DNA of 64,000 nucleotides, taken from NCBI GenBank assembly GCA_037443205.1, contig JBBIOU010000015.1, forward strand, positions 1-64,000, written 5' to 3'. The DNA is from JBBIOU01 sp037443205. GTDB taxonomy: Bacteria; Bacteroidota; Bacteroidia; Flavobacteriales_D; UBA2798. The notes beneath the pieces were generated by a model. It did not search any database. It saw only the letters and a list, made by a program, of their open reading frames with translations, and was not told where the DNA came from. The translations under genes were made by a program, and so were the position numbers. Shown here piece by piece: positions 53,556-63,255 of the stretch. Every line of letters begins with the position of its first letter. Within the stretch, counting starts at the first letter, position 1.

Positions 53556-54608
53556 TTATTCGCTGTAAATTCTGCTGTTGTTTCTACGTTTAAAAATTGC
53601 GCCCTTCAGGTTGTGATATTTTAAAGATACTTCAAGTCCTCCGCGCATATTGGTTGCAGTTTTTAAGGTAGAAATATTCATGTCGTAACTTAATCCGACT
53701 GCGAAAGACGTAAATCTGTATTCAAAAGTAGGAATAATTGCATCACCGTATCGGTATTGAACACCGGCATATAAAGCCGACTCATTTAATAAACCGGTAA
53801 TTTTTGTACCGGGTGTTAAATCAAACCTCATCATTAAACCGATATTAATTTCCTGCTGAGTTGCTTGTTTAAAAAATGTAAAAAAAGGCAATACACCTAA
53901 CTCGGTATTGGGTATATCAAATAAAGCCGAGCCATGTGCTACCAACTTCATATATAACTGTTCGTTGCTGCCTGAATGATATTTTATATTAGGCTGATTG
54001 ATATGAAACATAGCTACACCCAAATTAATGTATTTAACATCAAATCCTTTAATATGGCTGCTTTTGTTTCTGTATTCGTAGCGCAAACCGCCTGAAAAAT
54101 CCATATATCCGTGCGAAGCAAGCATGTTGCCTTCGTAAGAGGGTAACGTTGGATCAAATTCCTGACCGTTGAATTGAGTGGCCCATCTTAGTTTATCAAG
54201 TTGTACTACCCTTTGAGCATAACCTGTTTGGATGCCGGCTACAAATTTGCTGTTTTTATCTACTTTTACAATGCCCGCTAAAGAAAGATTTCCTTGGTTT
54301 GAACCCATTTTAGCATCACCGGCTTTATCGCTGAAAAAATTAATTCCTAAACCTAAGTGCGATTTGTTTTTAAATATCCCCTGAAAGAGGGGCATATCAA
54401 ATGAAAATCCTAAAGTATTATAAGGTGCATTGGCTGCCGACCATTGTGTGCGATAATTCATTACCAACCGTTCATACCCTTCGTAGCCTCCTGTTTCGGC
54501 AGGATTGATATGCAGCGGATTATTCAATACCTGAGAAAAATGAACATCTTGTGAGTAGGATGTTTTTGTACAGGCGATAATTGCCATGATAGTAATAAAC
54601 TTTTTCAT
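53556..54608 (-). CDS. PorP/SprF family T9SS outer-membrane protein
   Basis: Outer-membrane protein of 350 residues: signal peptide (1-19), then a barrel of alternating strands. The PorP/SprF signature is at the mature N-terminus (VHFSQVLNNPLHINPAETGG, about 21-40), with YRTQWSA, SHLGLGINFFSDKAGD and the closing FTSFAVGLSYDMNIS segment. These proteins are associated with type IX secretion and attachment of substrates bearing type B C-terminal domains. It lies 5 bp after such a substrate gene, on the same strand, so the two form an operon. Confidence 0.9.
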   Translation of the reverse strand: MKKFITIMAIIACTKTSYSQDVHFSQVLNNPLHINPAETGGYEGYERLVMNYRTQWSAANAPYNTLGFSFDMPLFQGIFKNKSHLGLGINFFSDKAGDAKMGSNQGNLSLAGIVKVDKNSKFVAGIQTGYAQRVVQLDKLRWATQFNGQEFDPTLPSYEGNMLASHGYMDFSGGLRYEYRNKSSHIKGFDVKYINLGVAMFHINQPNIKYHSGSNEQLYMKLVAHGSALFDIPNTELGVLPFFTFFKQATQQEINIGLMMRFDLTPGTKITGLLNESALYAGVQYRYGDAIIPTFEYRFTSFAVGLSYDMNISTLKTATNMRGGLEVSLKYHNLKGAIFKRRNNSRIYSE

Positions 54609-54613
54609 ATTAA

Positions 54614-57088
54614 TTATCGCATTAAAGTTATGTTTCCGCTTTGGTTAATTTCTGAACCGTCACTCAATATCGCGTAAAGTTTGTATGTATAAACTCCGCT
54701 GTTTAATTTTTGTCCTTTGTATGTACCATCCCAACCTACGCTTTGACTGGTAGTATTAAATATTTTTTCGCCCCAGCGATTATAAATGGTAAAGTTCAAT
54801 CCGATTATGTTTTCGCCTAAAACATATAAAACATCGTTAATACCATCTCCGTTAGGCGAAAATGCATTGGGTATGGCTGCTCCGGCCGGTTGTTTAAAAT
54901 GTGCTATAATTACATCATTGGCAGCAAAGGTAGTGCTAATGGAAGAATCTTTATCGCTGGGAGTAGGTGTGCTTGCCATTTCCCAATAATCAAATTCCCA
55001 CCCGCCATAAGCATCAGCTTTTAGTAAGGTTTCAATGCCTCCGTAGTAGGTTCCATACCATGGAAAAGTTTCAATGTGTACGGAATTTATGTCAACTGTT
55101 CCTGAATTGGGTGGATCAACCAGCACGGTAATATTGTATGGTCCGGTTAAATTGTAGCAATCTATCATGGCTTGCGAAAATGCTGCACAACGTTGATTAA
55201 TAAAATCTCTGATTAATTGCACATTGCTTTGCCACGTTGCATAAGAACCACCCCAGCGGGTAATATGCGCTTGCATTTCGGGGTCTATCACTGCCACCAT
55301 GCTATCTAACACATGAAGCATATGAGGACATGAGAAAGTTGTATTTGCCAAATCGGCATATCGGGAAATATAGTATTGTTTAAAAATAGGATTTTCCATT
55401 AATTTAGAGATAATGTCCGTATGACCTTGACCACCCGGATTAGGAAGATTCTCTGGGTCGCAAGGACCTGCAGTTGGGGAAGAATTGGGGATTCCCGTAA
55501 AATTCACATAATGTCCAAAGGTTGCATCTAAATCCCACAATATATATCTCCATTTCTTTTTATCTCCTAAAGGATTCAATCCCCTCCACCAGCCGGTGTT
55601 CCAATTAAGCCAATCTTTATTTACCGTATATGAATTTATACAGAAATAATCTACCAGACTTTGCCAGTTTAGCAAGCTGTCTACATAGTTCCAGTTAGCG
55701 GGTATGGAACAATCGTTCGACATAATAAATGTTCTTAGAGTATTCCAGTCGGTTGAGGCTGCTGCACCTCCATACTCATTCCACGTACCACCCCAGGTTT
55801 TAATAAACTGGATGTATTCCGGAGAGCCGTTATATTTTTCGTCCTGATCATAATAATACGAAGTATAATCTTTATCATCTACTTTTTCACGTAAATCGTA
55901 AACACCCCAGTATTGACCATTTGCATACAACACACAAAACAGCGAGGTTCTTTCGTCCAGTTTTAAATTTCCGATATCTGAAAGCGTGTGTATATAAGCG
56001 TCTCTGATATGAGCACCGTTACCGGGTGCAAAGGGGTAATTATCGCAAGCTCCCGCTTTTAGTATAATGCGCTGAAATGTTTGCCTGTTTTTAGAATTAA
56101 AAAATTTATGTTTCAGTGCATAGCTGTAGCCATGTTGATCTCTGGTTATAAAGTCTATTCCTCTTTGTCCGTATGCCCAGGAATCGTTGCCGTGTTTATT
56201 AGCTTCTCCAACGGCTTCGGTTTTAAATTGTTTATCTGCACCAAAATATTCAATACCTGCATCCGGGGTAATTTGGCTGCCACCTAAAAGTGTACCGATT
56301 TGGTCGCCAAATATAGAAACTACAGGCACAGTATGGTTTACGTTTATAAAATACGTATTACTTTCTGTAAAACTTGCCGGTGTACCGGCTAAAAATGCCT
56401 TTGCGCGTAAAACTGTGGTTGTGGCAATATTTACGGGAGCGGTATAAAGCGTAGAAGCTGCCGTTGGCTCACTGCCATTGGTGGTGTATCGAATTTCAGC
56501 ACCGGGTGTGGCACAGGTAATACTTACATTTTGTGCCGATGAGTAAAATCCTGCATTGATGCTCATAACGGGGCGGGCAACGTAATCCGGTTGTGCGTTT
56601 ATGTTTGCGGCTCCGGGAGTTGGCGTTATAAACAAACTCCAACTCGTTGCACCATCTGTTGTTCTGCCGCGGGAATGATCTTTTTGTGTTGGATTTAAAG
56701 TAATATTTTCCAAAATTGTTCCCGAAGGATCTGAAAATACCAGATTTTCGGGTTGTGTTTGGTTTAACCTGAAATTTGTATGCACACCGGGGGCAATAAC
56801 CGCATCGCGACCACTGCAAAAAACCAGCAAATATCCATTAGCCGGCACACTTGTTCCTGCAGGGAATTGCCATTTGGTGGGATTGTTGGCTTTATCACTA
56901 AAATAATAACCTGTTAAATTTACCGCTGTGCTGCCCGGATTATAAAATTCTACCCAATCATCTCTGTCTCCGGCCGACTGAATACCATTGAGATTCGCAC
57001 AAGAATACTCGTTTATTACTACCTGTGCATATAAGTTTTCAGTAAATAATAAAGTTAAAATGAAGAATGAACGGTAAATAAATTTCAT
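54614..57088 (-). CDS. Secreted CotH-like protein with lamin-tail, chitobiase-like and T9SS type B domains
   Basis: Exported protein of 824 residues. Signal peptide (1-21); lamin-tail domain (about 24-140, VINEYSCAN, DDWVEFYNPG); a chitobiase/beta-hexosaminidase C-terminal-like domain (about 170-250, ATPGAEIRYTTNGSEPT); a CotH kinase-like domain (about 290-640) with QRIILKAGACDNYPF, YWGVYDLREKVDD and the metal-site WDLDATFGH; a short repeat-like region; and the type B sorting domain (about 735-824, IPNAFSPNGDGINDVLYVLG to GNITLMR). CotH domains phosphorylate proteins in spores, but here the protein is secreted, so its substrate would be extracellular. It pairs with the PorP gene 5 bp downstream. 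Confidence 0.88.
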   Translation of the reverse strand: MKFIYRSFFILTLLFTENLYAQVVINEYSCANLNGIQSAGDRDDWVEFYNPGSTAVNLTGYYFSDKANNPTKWQFPAGTSVPANGYLLVFCSGRDAVIAPGVHTNFRLNQTQPENLVFSDPSGTILENITLNPTQKDHSRGRTTDGATSWSLFITPTPGAANINAQPDYVARPVMSINAGFYSSAQNVSITCATPGAEIRYTTNGSEPTAASTLYTAPVNIATTTVLRAKAFLAGTPASFTESNTYFINVNHTVPVVSIFGDQIGTLLGGSQITPDAGIEYFGADKQFKTEAVGEANKHGNDSWAYGQRGIDFITRDQHGYSYALKHKFFNSKNRQTFQRIILKAGACDNYPFAPGNGAHIRDAYIHTLSDIGNLKLDERTSLFCVLYANGQYWGVYDLREKVDDKDYTSYYYDQDEKYNGSPEYIQFIKTWGGTWNEYGGAAASTDWNTLRTFIMSNDCSIPANWNYVDSLLNWQSLVDYFCINSYTVNKDWLNWNTGWWRGLNPLGDKKKWRYILWDLDATFGHYVNFTGIPNSSPTAGPCDPENLPNPGGQGHTDIISKLMENPIFKQYYISRYADLANTTFSCPHMLHVLDSMVAVIDPEMQAHITRWGGSYATWQSNVQLIRDFINQRCAAFSQAMIDCYNLTGPYNITVLVDPPNSGTVDINSVHIETFPWYGTYYGGIETLLKADAYGGWEFDYWEMASTPTPSDKDSSISTTFAANDVIIAHFKQPAGAAIPNAFSPNGDGINDVLYVLGENIIGLNFTIYNRWGEKIFNTTSQSVGWDGTYKGQKLNSGVYTYKLYAILSDGSEINQSGNITLMR

Positions 57089-57228
57089 AAAATTAACATT
57101 AAATTAACCCCTAATTTACTATTTTTTTAAATACCAAACACATCTGTTGCAGAATAATTATTTAACGTAAACAGGTTAAAAAAATCAGGCTACTTACAGG
57201 CAGATTAAGTATGAACTTCTCATCCAAA

Positions 57229-57236
57229 CAAATATA
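57229..57236 (-). promoter_or_regulatory. Candidate -7 element for the CotH-PorP operon
   Basis: Minus-strand TATATTTG (57236-57229) fits TAnnTTTG about 140 nt upstream of the gene; an identical octamer lies at 57308-57301. Which one is used, if either, cannot be told. Confidence 0.28.
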
Positions 57237-57318
57237 GTCCGGATTATTTAATTCGGCTAAAAATGCTTAATTACAAAACCGAAGTTAATTCAGGTTAAAA
57301 CAAATATACCTACGGCTA

Positions 57319-57810
57319 TTATTGCTCGATAAGTTTATTAGCTCTTGAAATTAATTCTTCGGTTTTTTTTGCTTGCCCGGGGGTTTTATCTTTTGAGATG
57401 GATAATGCTTTGGTTGCTGTATTTACTGCCTTTATTGCTGTAGGAGCCTTGGTTCTGGGATTGATGTTTTTTGCTGTTTCGAGCATGTCTTTGGCTTTGT
57501 TATCTAAATCAGCTATTTTGTCGGGGCGTGATTTTACCTCGTTTTGTATGTGATAGAGCCTTTTTAATATTTCCGCATCGCTTTTAATTTTATGTCCTTC
57601 GTTTTCCATTTTTTCTAATTCTTTTTCGATAGCTGCTAAGTCTTTCTCGGTTTTAAGGGTTGGTTCGTAAACGTCAAAACTTTGACCAACAAAGCCATCT
57701 ATACCGCTTTCGCCAACAGCTCCGGGGCGTTTCAGTTCTTTTTCTGTTTCCTGCGAAATGGCCATACCGGCAACCAATAAGAATGCTAGTGATAAGGTTA
57801 AATTTTTCAT
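57319..57810 (-). CDS. Small exported helical protein of unknown function
   Basis: Predicted 163-residue secreted protein. Signal peptide 1-19 (ends AISQ), then a Gly-rich patch (GAVGESGIDGFVGQSF, about 30-45) and a charged, helical, possibly coiled-coil remainder rich in Lys, Glu and Ala. No family is recognised. It is on the same strand as the CotH-PorP pair but 230 bp upstream of it, so separate transcription is likely. Its short helical form is like that of periplasmic or cell-surface spacer proteins. Confidence 0.6.
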   Translation of the reverse strand: MKNLTLSLAFLLVAGMAISQETEKELKRPGAVGESGIDGFVGQSFDVYEPTLKTEKDLAAIEKELEKMENEGHKIKSDAEILKRLYHIQNEVKSRPDKIADLDNKAKDMLETAKNINPRTKAPTAIKAVNTATKALSISKDKTPGQAKKTEELISRANKLIEQ

Positions 57811-57910
57811 AATCTTTATTTATTAATTAATTAATTGAGTATTTAAAAATTGTTTTATAATTGGCTAAGATATAAAATTATCTGATAAGCAAATATTTAA
57901 CATTCGTATT

Positions 57911-57940
57911 TTGTTGCTATACAGAAAAATTGCACATTTG
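57911..57940 (+). promoter_or_regulatory. Putative fabI promoter
   Basis: CACATTTG (57933-57940) departs from TAnnTTTG only at the first base, and TTGTTG (57911-57916) lies 16 nt upstream as -33. The ATG follows at 57963. Confidence 0.4.
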
Positions 57941-57962
57941 TCCCAAAGCAATAAATAAAATT

Positions 57963-58775
57963 ATGGCACAAGATCTTTTAAAAGGAAAAAGAGGCATTAT
58001 AACCGGAGCGCTTGACGAAAACTCTATTGCCTGGAAAGTAGCCGAAAGGGCACACCAACAAGGAGCAAAATTTACATTAACCAACGCACCCATTGCTATG
58101 CGTATGGGGCAAATAAATAAACTGGCCGAAACAACAGGTTCAAGTGTAATACCCGCTGACGCTACCAACATAGAAGACATAAAAAATCTGTATGAAAAAA
58201 GCATGGAGGTTTTAGGCGGTAAAATTGATTTTGTTTTACACTCTATCGGTATGTCGCCTAATGTGCGTAAAAATATTCCATATACAGAATTAAACTATGA
58301 TTTTTACAACAAAAGCATAGATGTTAGTGCTATTTCTTTACATAAAATGTTAAGCGTGGCTTATAAAATGGATGCATTAAATCAGGAAGCCAGTGTAGTA
58401 GCGCTATCATACATTGCTGCACAAAGAGCCTACCCGTTCTACAACGATATGGCCGAAGCAAAAGCCATGCTCGAATCCATTGTAAGAAGTTTTGGTTATC
58501 ACTACGGAAAAGCTAAAAAAGTACGTATAAATTCAGTTTCGCAATCGCCTACCAAAACTACTGCAGGAACAGGTATAAAAGGGTTTGACGATTTTTTTCA
58601 TTTTGCCGAATCACTTTCGCCTTTGGGTAATGCAAGTGCAGAAAGTTGCGCAGATTTTTGCGTTGTTTTATTTTCTGACCTTTGCAAAATGGTTACCATG
58701 CAAAACATTTACCATGATGGTGGCTATTCAACTACCGGTGTAAGTATGGAGGCAATAGAAAAATTTAAAGGTTAA
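57963..58775 (+). CDS. fabI: Enoyl-[acyl-carrier-protein] reductase, FabI type
   Basis: NADH-dependent short-chain dehydrogenase of 270 residues that reduces trans-2-enoyl-ACP in the last step of fatty-acid elongation. The start ATG at 57963 (MAQDLLKGKRG) is used; an upstream TTG at 57930 lies within the promoter. The nucleotide-binding motif has the FabI form GIITGALDENSIAWKVA (about 12-28), and the catalytic pair Tyr-x6-Lys is seen in YNDMAEAKAML (about 162-172). The segment VLHSIGMSPN near 95 is typical. It sits between two T9SS modules with no link in function. It should be sensitive to triclosan-type inhibitors only if the pocket residues agree, which I did not check. Confidence 0.92.
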   Translation: MAQDLLKGKRGIITGALDENSIAWKVAERAHQQGAKFTLTNAPIAMRMGQINKLAETTGSSVIPADATNIEDIKNLYEKSMEVLGGKIDFVLHSIGMSPNVRKNIPYTELNYDFYNKSIDVSAISLHKMLSVAYKMDALNQEASVVALSYIAAQRAYPFYNDMAEAKAMLESIVRSFGYHYGKAKKVRINSVSQSPTKTTAGTGIKGFDDFFHFAESLSPLGNASAESCADFCVVLFSDLCKMVTMQNIYHDGGYSTTGVSMEAIEKFKG

Positions 58776-58828
58776 ATAATTCAGTTCTTTATACTTATTC
58801 GTTAAATAACCATATTAACTTGCTACAT

Positions 58829-58845
58829 TGAGGGGTTACCCCTCA
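58829..58845. repeat. Short GC-rich hairpin after fabI
   Basis: TGAGGGG-TTA-CCCCTCA is a perfect 7-bp stem with a 3-nt loop, 53 bp after the fabI stop and just upstream of the promoter at 58868. No T run follows. It may be a weak terminator or an operator. Confidence 0.45.
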
Positions 58846-58867
58846 TGCCCCCATTTTTGATACTCAG

Positions 58868-58875
58868 TAAATTTG
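58868..58875 (+). promoter_or_regulatory. Putative -7 element of the SprB-repeat protein gene
   Basis: TAAATTTG fits TAnnTTTG and ends 17 nt before the ATG at 58893. It also argues against an ATG at 58845 as the start, because that would lie upstream of the promoter. Confidence 0.5.
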
Positions 58876-58892
58876 CAGTAAACTGCCCGAGT

Positions 58893-61800
58893 ATGAAAAA
58901 AAATTTATTCTTCCTGTTTTTAATATTTACCGGCTTATTAAGTGCTCAGAATATACAAAAAACAAATAAAAGCTGGAAAGCAGATTTTGGCGATGTAAAA
59001 TGCTTTATCGAAAACCGCGGACAATTTAAAGTATCAGACAATAAAGAATTAAACGCTCAAATAAAATTTGCTTTTGACGGTCATAACGAGCGGTATTTGT
59101 TTACGCCTCAGGGAGTAGTAATAGAATTAATCAACAAAGAAAAAATCATTAAAACCCCCGAAGAAAGAGCTGCCAGAAAAGAAAGAAAAAAACAAGGTTT
59201 TTCATCCGATAAAGAATTTTATGAATATGAAACTGGCGAAAAGTTAAAGACCATCGCGAATATTTGTTTGCAAACTGGATTGACGCCAACCCGCAAGTAG
59301 AAATTATTGCCGAGCAAAAAAACACTTATTATCACAGTTACTGCATCGAAAACGAATCAGGCGATGAAATAAACATCAATTACATTCCCTCTTACAATAA
59401 ATTAATTTATAAAAATATTTACCCGAATATTGATGTAATATACGAATTCCATCCGGTTAAAGGATTAAAATATTCGCTGGTAGTAAAACCTGGCGCTGAA
59501 CTAAGCCGTGTAAAACTTCAGTATTCAAAAAACTGTAAATTACTGTTAAACGGAACTATAGAAACACCCACAAAATTCGGAGATATAATTGACCATAAAC
59601 CGGTAACATTTTATGCAAACAATAAAAACAAAATTATATCCTCGGCATACGAATTAAAAGATGGGATAATCAGTTTTAAAATTGGTGATTACGATCAAAG
59701 CAAAACCATTATCATAGACCCTTGGACCCAAACGCCAAATTTTCCGAATACCAACTGGGACAGCGTTTGGGAATGTGAAAGAGACGGTGCCGGGAATGTA
59801 TATATTATAGGCGGTACATCACCTTTAGAATTAAGAAAATACAATGCGGCAGGAGTACAACAATGGATTTATAACACTACTTACGATACAACAGAATGGT
59901 TAGGAACATTTGCAACCGACTTAAACGGAATCTCATACGTAGCCAATGGTTCACCTGCAAGAATACGAAGTGTTAGTACGGCCGGAGCAACTATCTGGAA
60001 CAATAATAATCCGGGCGGTATTTTTACTTCTACCGAATTTTGGAATATTACTTTTAACTGCGATCAAACACAATTGGTTATTGCAGGAACAGGGGGCGTA
60101 CTTCCTCCGCTGCCTTACATTTACCGTATAAACATGACTAATGGAAATGTAATAAACAGCCAGCAGGTATGCGGAAGTTCTATAACACCTACCGGTACAC
60201 AAGAAGTACGTTCTATTACCCCCTGCAACAATGGTAAATATTATTTTTTAACCCATGATACCATTGGTTATATCCACCAAAGTTTAAGCAGTTGCTTACA
60301 AGGCGGACAACCTTTTCATGTTAACAACGGAATAGATTTGGGTTATAAATGCGAAAATTTCAGATATAACAATACCGGGATTATGGCTTTGGCTTATTAT
60401 AACGGTTTTGTATTTGTACATAGAGGGAATCAATTACAAAAAAGAGATTTTAACACTGCAGCAGTTGTAGCAACAGCAAATATTCCCGGAGGTGTGTTTA
60501 ACAATGTATTCTTAAGCGGAAATGAAGTTGGATGCAGCGGAATTGATATAGATGACTGCGGAAATATTTATGTAGGCTCTACAAATGGTGTATATAGATT
60601 TAATCAATCATTAACACAAACCGGTTCTTTTGCCACTTCGTTTAATGTGTATGATGTTGAGGTAAATTCGGGGGGCGAAGTAATTGCCTGCGGTTCTACC
60701 GGTAACCAAAACTCTGCCACACGCACCGGTAGCATTCAATCGTTTGCGGCTTCTGCCTGTAACCCGCAAGCCATAGTTTGCTGCGATGCAACCATTTGTA
60801 ATGCCGGGCCACTATGTACTACCGATCCGGCTATAAATCTTACCGTAATGACACCCGGAGGAACCTGGTCGGCATCTTGCGGTACTTGTATTAATTCAGC
60901 AGGTACCTTTAATCCCTCAACTGCAGGAGCAGGTACACATACAATCATATATACACTAGGTTGCGGTGCCGACTCCATACAAATTACCGTAAACAACTGC
61001 TCTCCGCTATCTGTATGTGTAGAACAAAACGGCACCCTCACCGTAAGCGGAGGAACAGGGCCGTATACCTGGAGCCAATGGAATCCGGGAGGATCAACGC
61101 CTATTACTAATCAAACGCAATGTCTTTCTTGTAACCCCTCTTACACATGGCTTGCTTTTCCTCCACCCGGGCAATGTTTAAATGGCGTTATACCGGTTAA
61201 TACATGCAATGTACCTGCCGGTTATCAAACCTACGCTACCGGCAGCAATGCTCCCGCACCTACTCAATTTCCTGCTCAGGTGCAAGATAATACCGGGCAA
61301 ACATTTACCATCAATAATTTAGGTTCACTACCTAACTGCACCTCTTGCCCAACTATCACCGTAAGCACAAGTTCTATCAACCAACCCGCCTGCAACGGAG
61401 GCACAGGCTCAGCAACAGTAAATGCCAGCGGAGGTACAGGACCCTATACCTACTTGTGGACACCGGGAAATTTAAACGGAGCTACACAAAACAATTTATT
61501 GCCGGGTACTTATACCGTTACAGCTACCGATAATAACAACTGTACAGGTACAACAACCGTAGTTATTAATAACCCTCCTGCCATAAATATTAATGTAACC
61601 AACAATACACCTGCTACTTGTGGAAATAGCAACGGCAGCATAACGGTAAGTGCCAGTGGCGGTACCGGAACATTGTCTTATTCGTGGAGCCCAAGCGGGC
61701 AAACCGGACCAACAGCCAATAACTTGCCGGGAGGACCCCATACGGTTACCGTTACCGATGCCAATGGATGTACGGCTAACCAAAACATAACTGTAAGCAG

Positions 61801-63235
61801 CACCGGAGGACCAACATTAAGCATCCAATCGCAAAACAATGTAAGTTGTTTTGGAGGCAATGATGGTTCGGCTACCATATCTGCCTCGGGTGGACAAACG
61901 CCATACAGCTACTCCTGGAGCCCGAGTGGCGGAAACAATCCTGTTGGAACCAATCTTAGCGCAGGAACCTACACAGTGACTGTAACCGATGCTGCGGGAT
62001 GTGTTTCAACCATTGATGTTACCATCACGCAACCGGCAAGCGCCTTAACTGTAAGCACTACTACTACCAACAGTTCGTGTACAGCCAATACCGGAACTGC
62101 TACTGCCAACCCTACTGGCGGCACAGGCCCATACTCCTACAGTTGGAACACTTCACCGATTCAAAATACACAAACAGCCAATAATTTAGGTTTAGGTACC
62201 TATGTAGTTACCGTAACCGATGCCAACGGCTGTCAAGCTACTGATACAGCCATAGTAACCAATCCAAACGCTCCAAGCATTTCATTGGTATCTCAAAGCA
62301 ACGTTACCTGTAACGGAAATACTAATGGTAGCGCAACCGTTAGCGCCAGCGGAGGTACCGGAACACTCTCTATTACCTGGAATACTACCCCGGTGCAAAC
62401 AGGAACCACAGCCAGTAATCTGCCTGCGGGAACCTATGTAGCTACAGTTACCGACCAAAACAGTTGTTCTGCAACAGTAAGCATTACTATTACTGAACCT
62501 GCACCACTTACGGTAAGTATCAGCACGAGTCCTTCTAACTGTGCAGCCTCTGACGGTACTGCCACTGCTAATGCAAGCGGTGGAACAGGTCCCTACACTT
62601 ACTCCTGGAGCAATACAGCCACCACACAAACAGTAAATAACTTACCTGCAGGACCCATCAGTGTAAATATTACCGATGCCAATGGATGTACTGCAAATGC
62701 TACGGCAAATATTACAACTATCAACACTGCAAACATTAATGCTGTTCCCCCGTTTGTTACTATCACACAAGGTGAAAGTACAACCTTAACCGCTACCGGT
62801 GGAGTAACTTATACCTGGACACCCGCCAGCGGATTAAGTTGCACGAACTGCCCCAACCCTACAGCCAGCCCTTCGCAAACTACCGTATATTACGTAAGCG
62901 GAGTTGATGCCAACGGCTGTTTTGGAACAGATAGTGTTATTGTATATGTAGATTTACCCTGTGGTGAAATATTTGTGCCTAATGCCTTTTCGCCCAATAA
63001 TGACGGGCAAAATGATAAATTATGTATCTTGGGTGGTTGTTTCCTGTCATTAGATTTTATGATTTTTGACCGATGGGGTGAAAAAGTATTTGAAGCAACA
63101 AGCACCTCACTATGCTGGGATGGAATATTCAGAGGCAAGCCCATGAATCCCGCTGTATTTTACTACATTCTGAAAGCCACCCTTACTACCGGTGAAACCA
63201 TCGAAAAAAAGGGCAACATCACTTTAATCAGGTAA
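58893..63235 (+). CDS. Giant secreted DUF7948/SprB-repeat protein with type B CTD, broken by a -1 frameshift
   Basis: Two frames that clearly belong to one protein of about 1447 residues. The first (58893-59300) has a signal peptide (MKKNLFFLFLIFTGLLSAQ) and the opening of a DUF7948 domain (FIENRGQF). The second, read from about 59240, continues it (HREYLFANWIDANPQVEI, YKNIYPNIDVIYEFHP, LKYSLVVKPGAE). Then come a WD-like region, a Cys-rich region, six SprB repeats, an Ig-like segment and the type B sorting domain (PNAFSPNNDGQND to GNITLIR). Joining the frames needs one added base in the A run at 59239-59242 (GEK-V-KDH). No canonical slippery heptamer is seen. A PorP/SprF gene follows. It is either a sequencing error, a true mutation or an on/off switch. 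Confidence 0.85.
59239..59242 (+). other. Frameshift point (A run)
   Basis: The first frame reads GGC GAA AAG TTA AAG and loses family resemblance after GEK; the second reads AAA GTT AAA GAC CAT from 59240. A five-A run in place of four would restore GEKVKDHREYLFANW. The position is inferred from the protein sense, to within a few bases. Confidence 0.72.
61352..62730 (+). repeat. Six tandem SprB-type repeats in coding sequence
   Basis: About 75 codons per unit, each with C.G...G.A.....GGTGPY.Y.W......T..NL..GTY.VTVTD.NGC; units begin near 61352, 61590, 61810, 62040, 62270 and 62510. The DNA has diverged between units, so this is an old protein repeat rather than a recent duplication. SprB is a cell-surface adhesin in Flavobacterium gliding. 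Confidence 0.85.
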
Positions 63236-63255
63236 TAATTAATTATTGAATTGAT

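Noticed and set aside
59239..59242. Programmed -1 ribosomal frameshift
   Set aside because: No canonical X XXY YYZ heptamer in the zero frame and no clear downstream pseudoknot; an indel fits better.
61352..62730. Tandem repeats that could suggest a CRISPR-like or satellite array
   Set aside because: They are coding SprB-type protein repeats with diverged DNA; unit length about 225 bp and no spacers.
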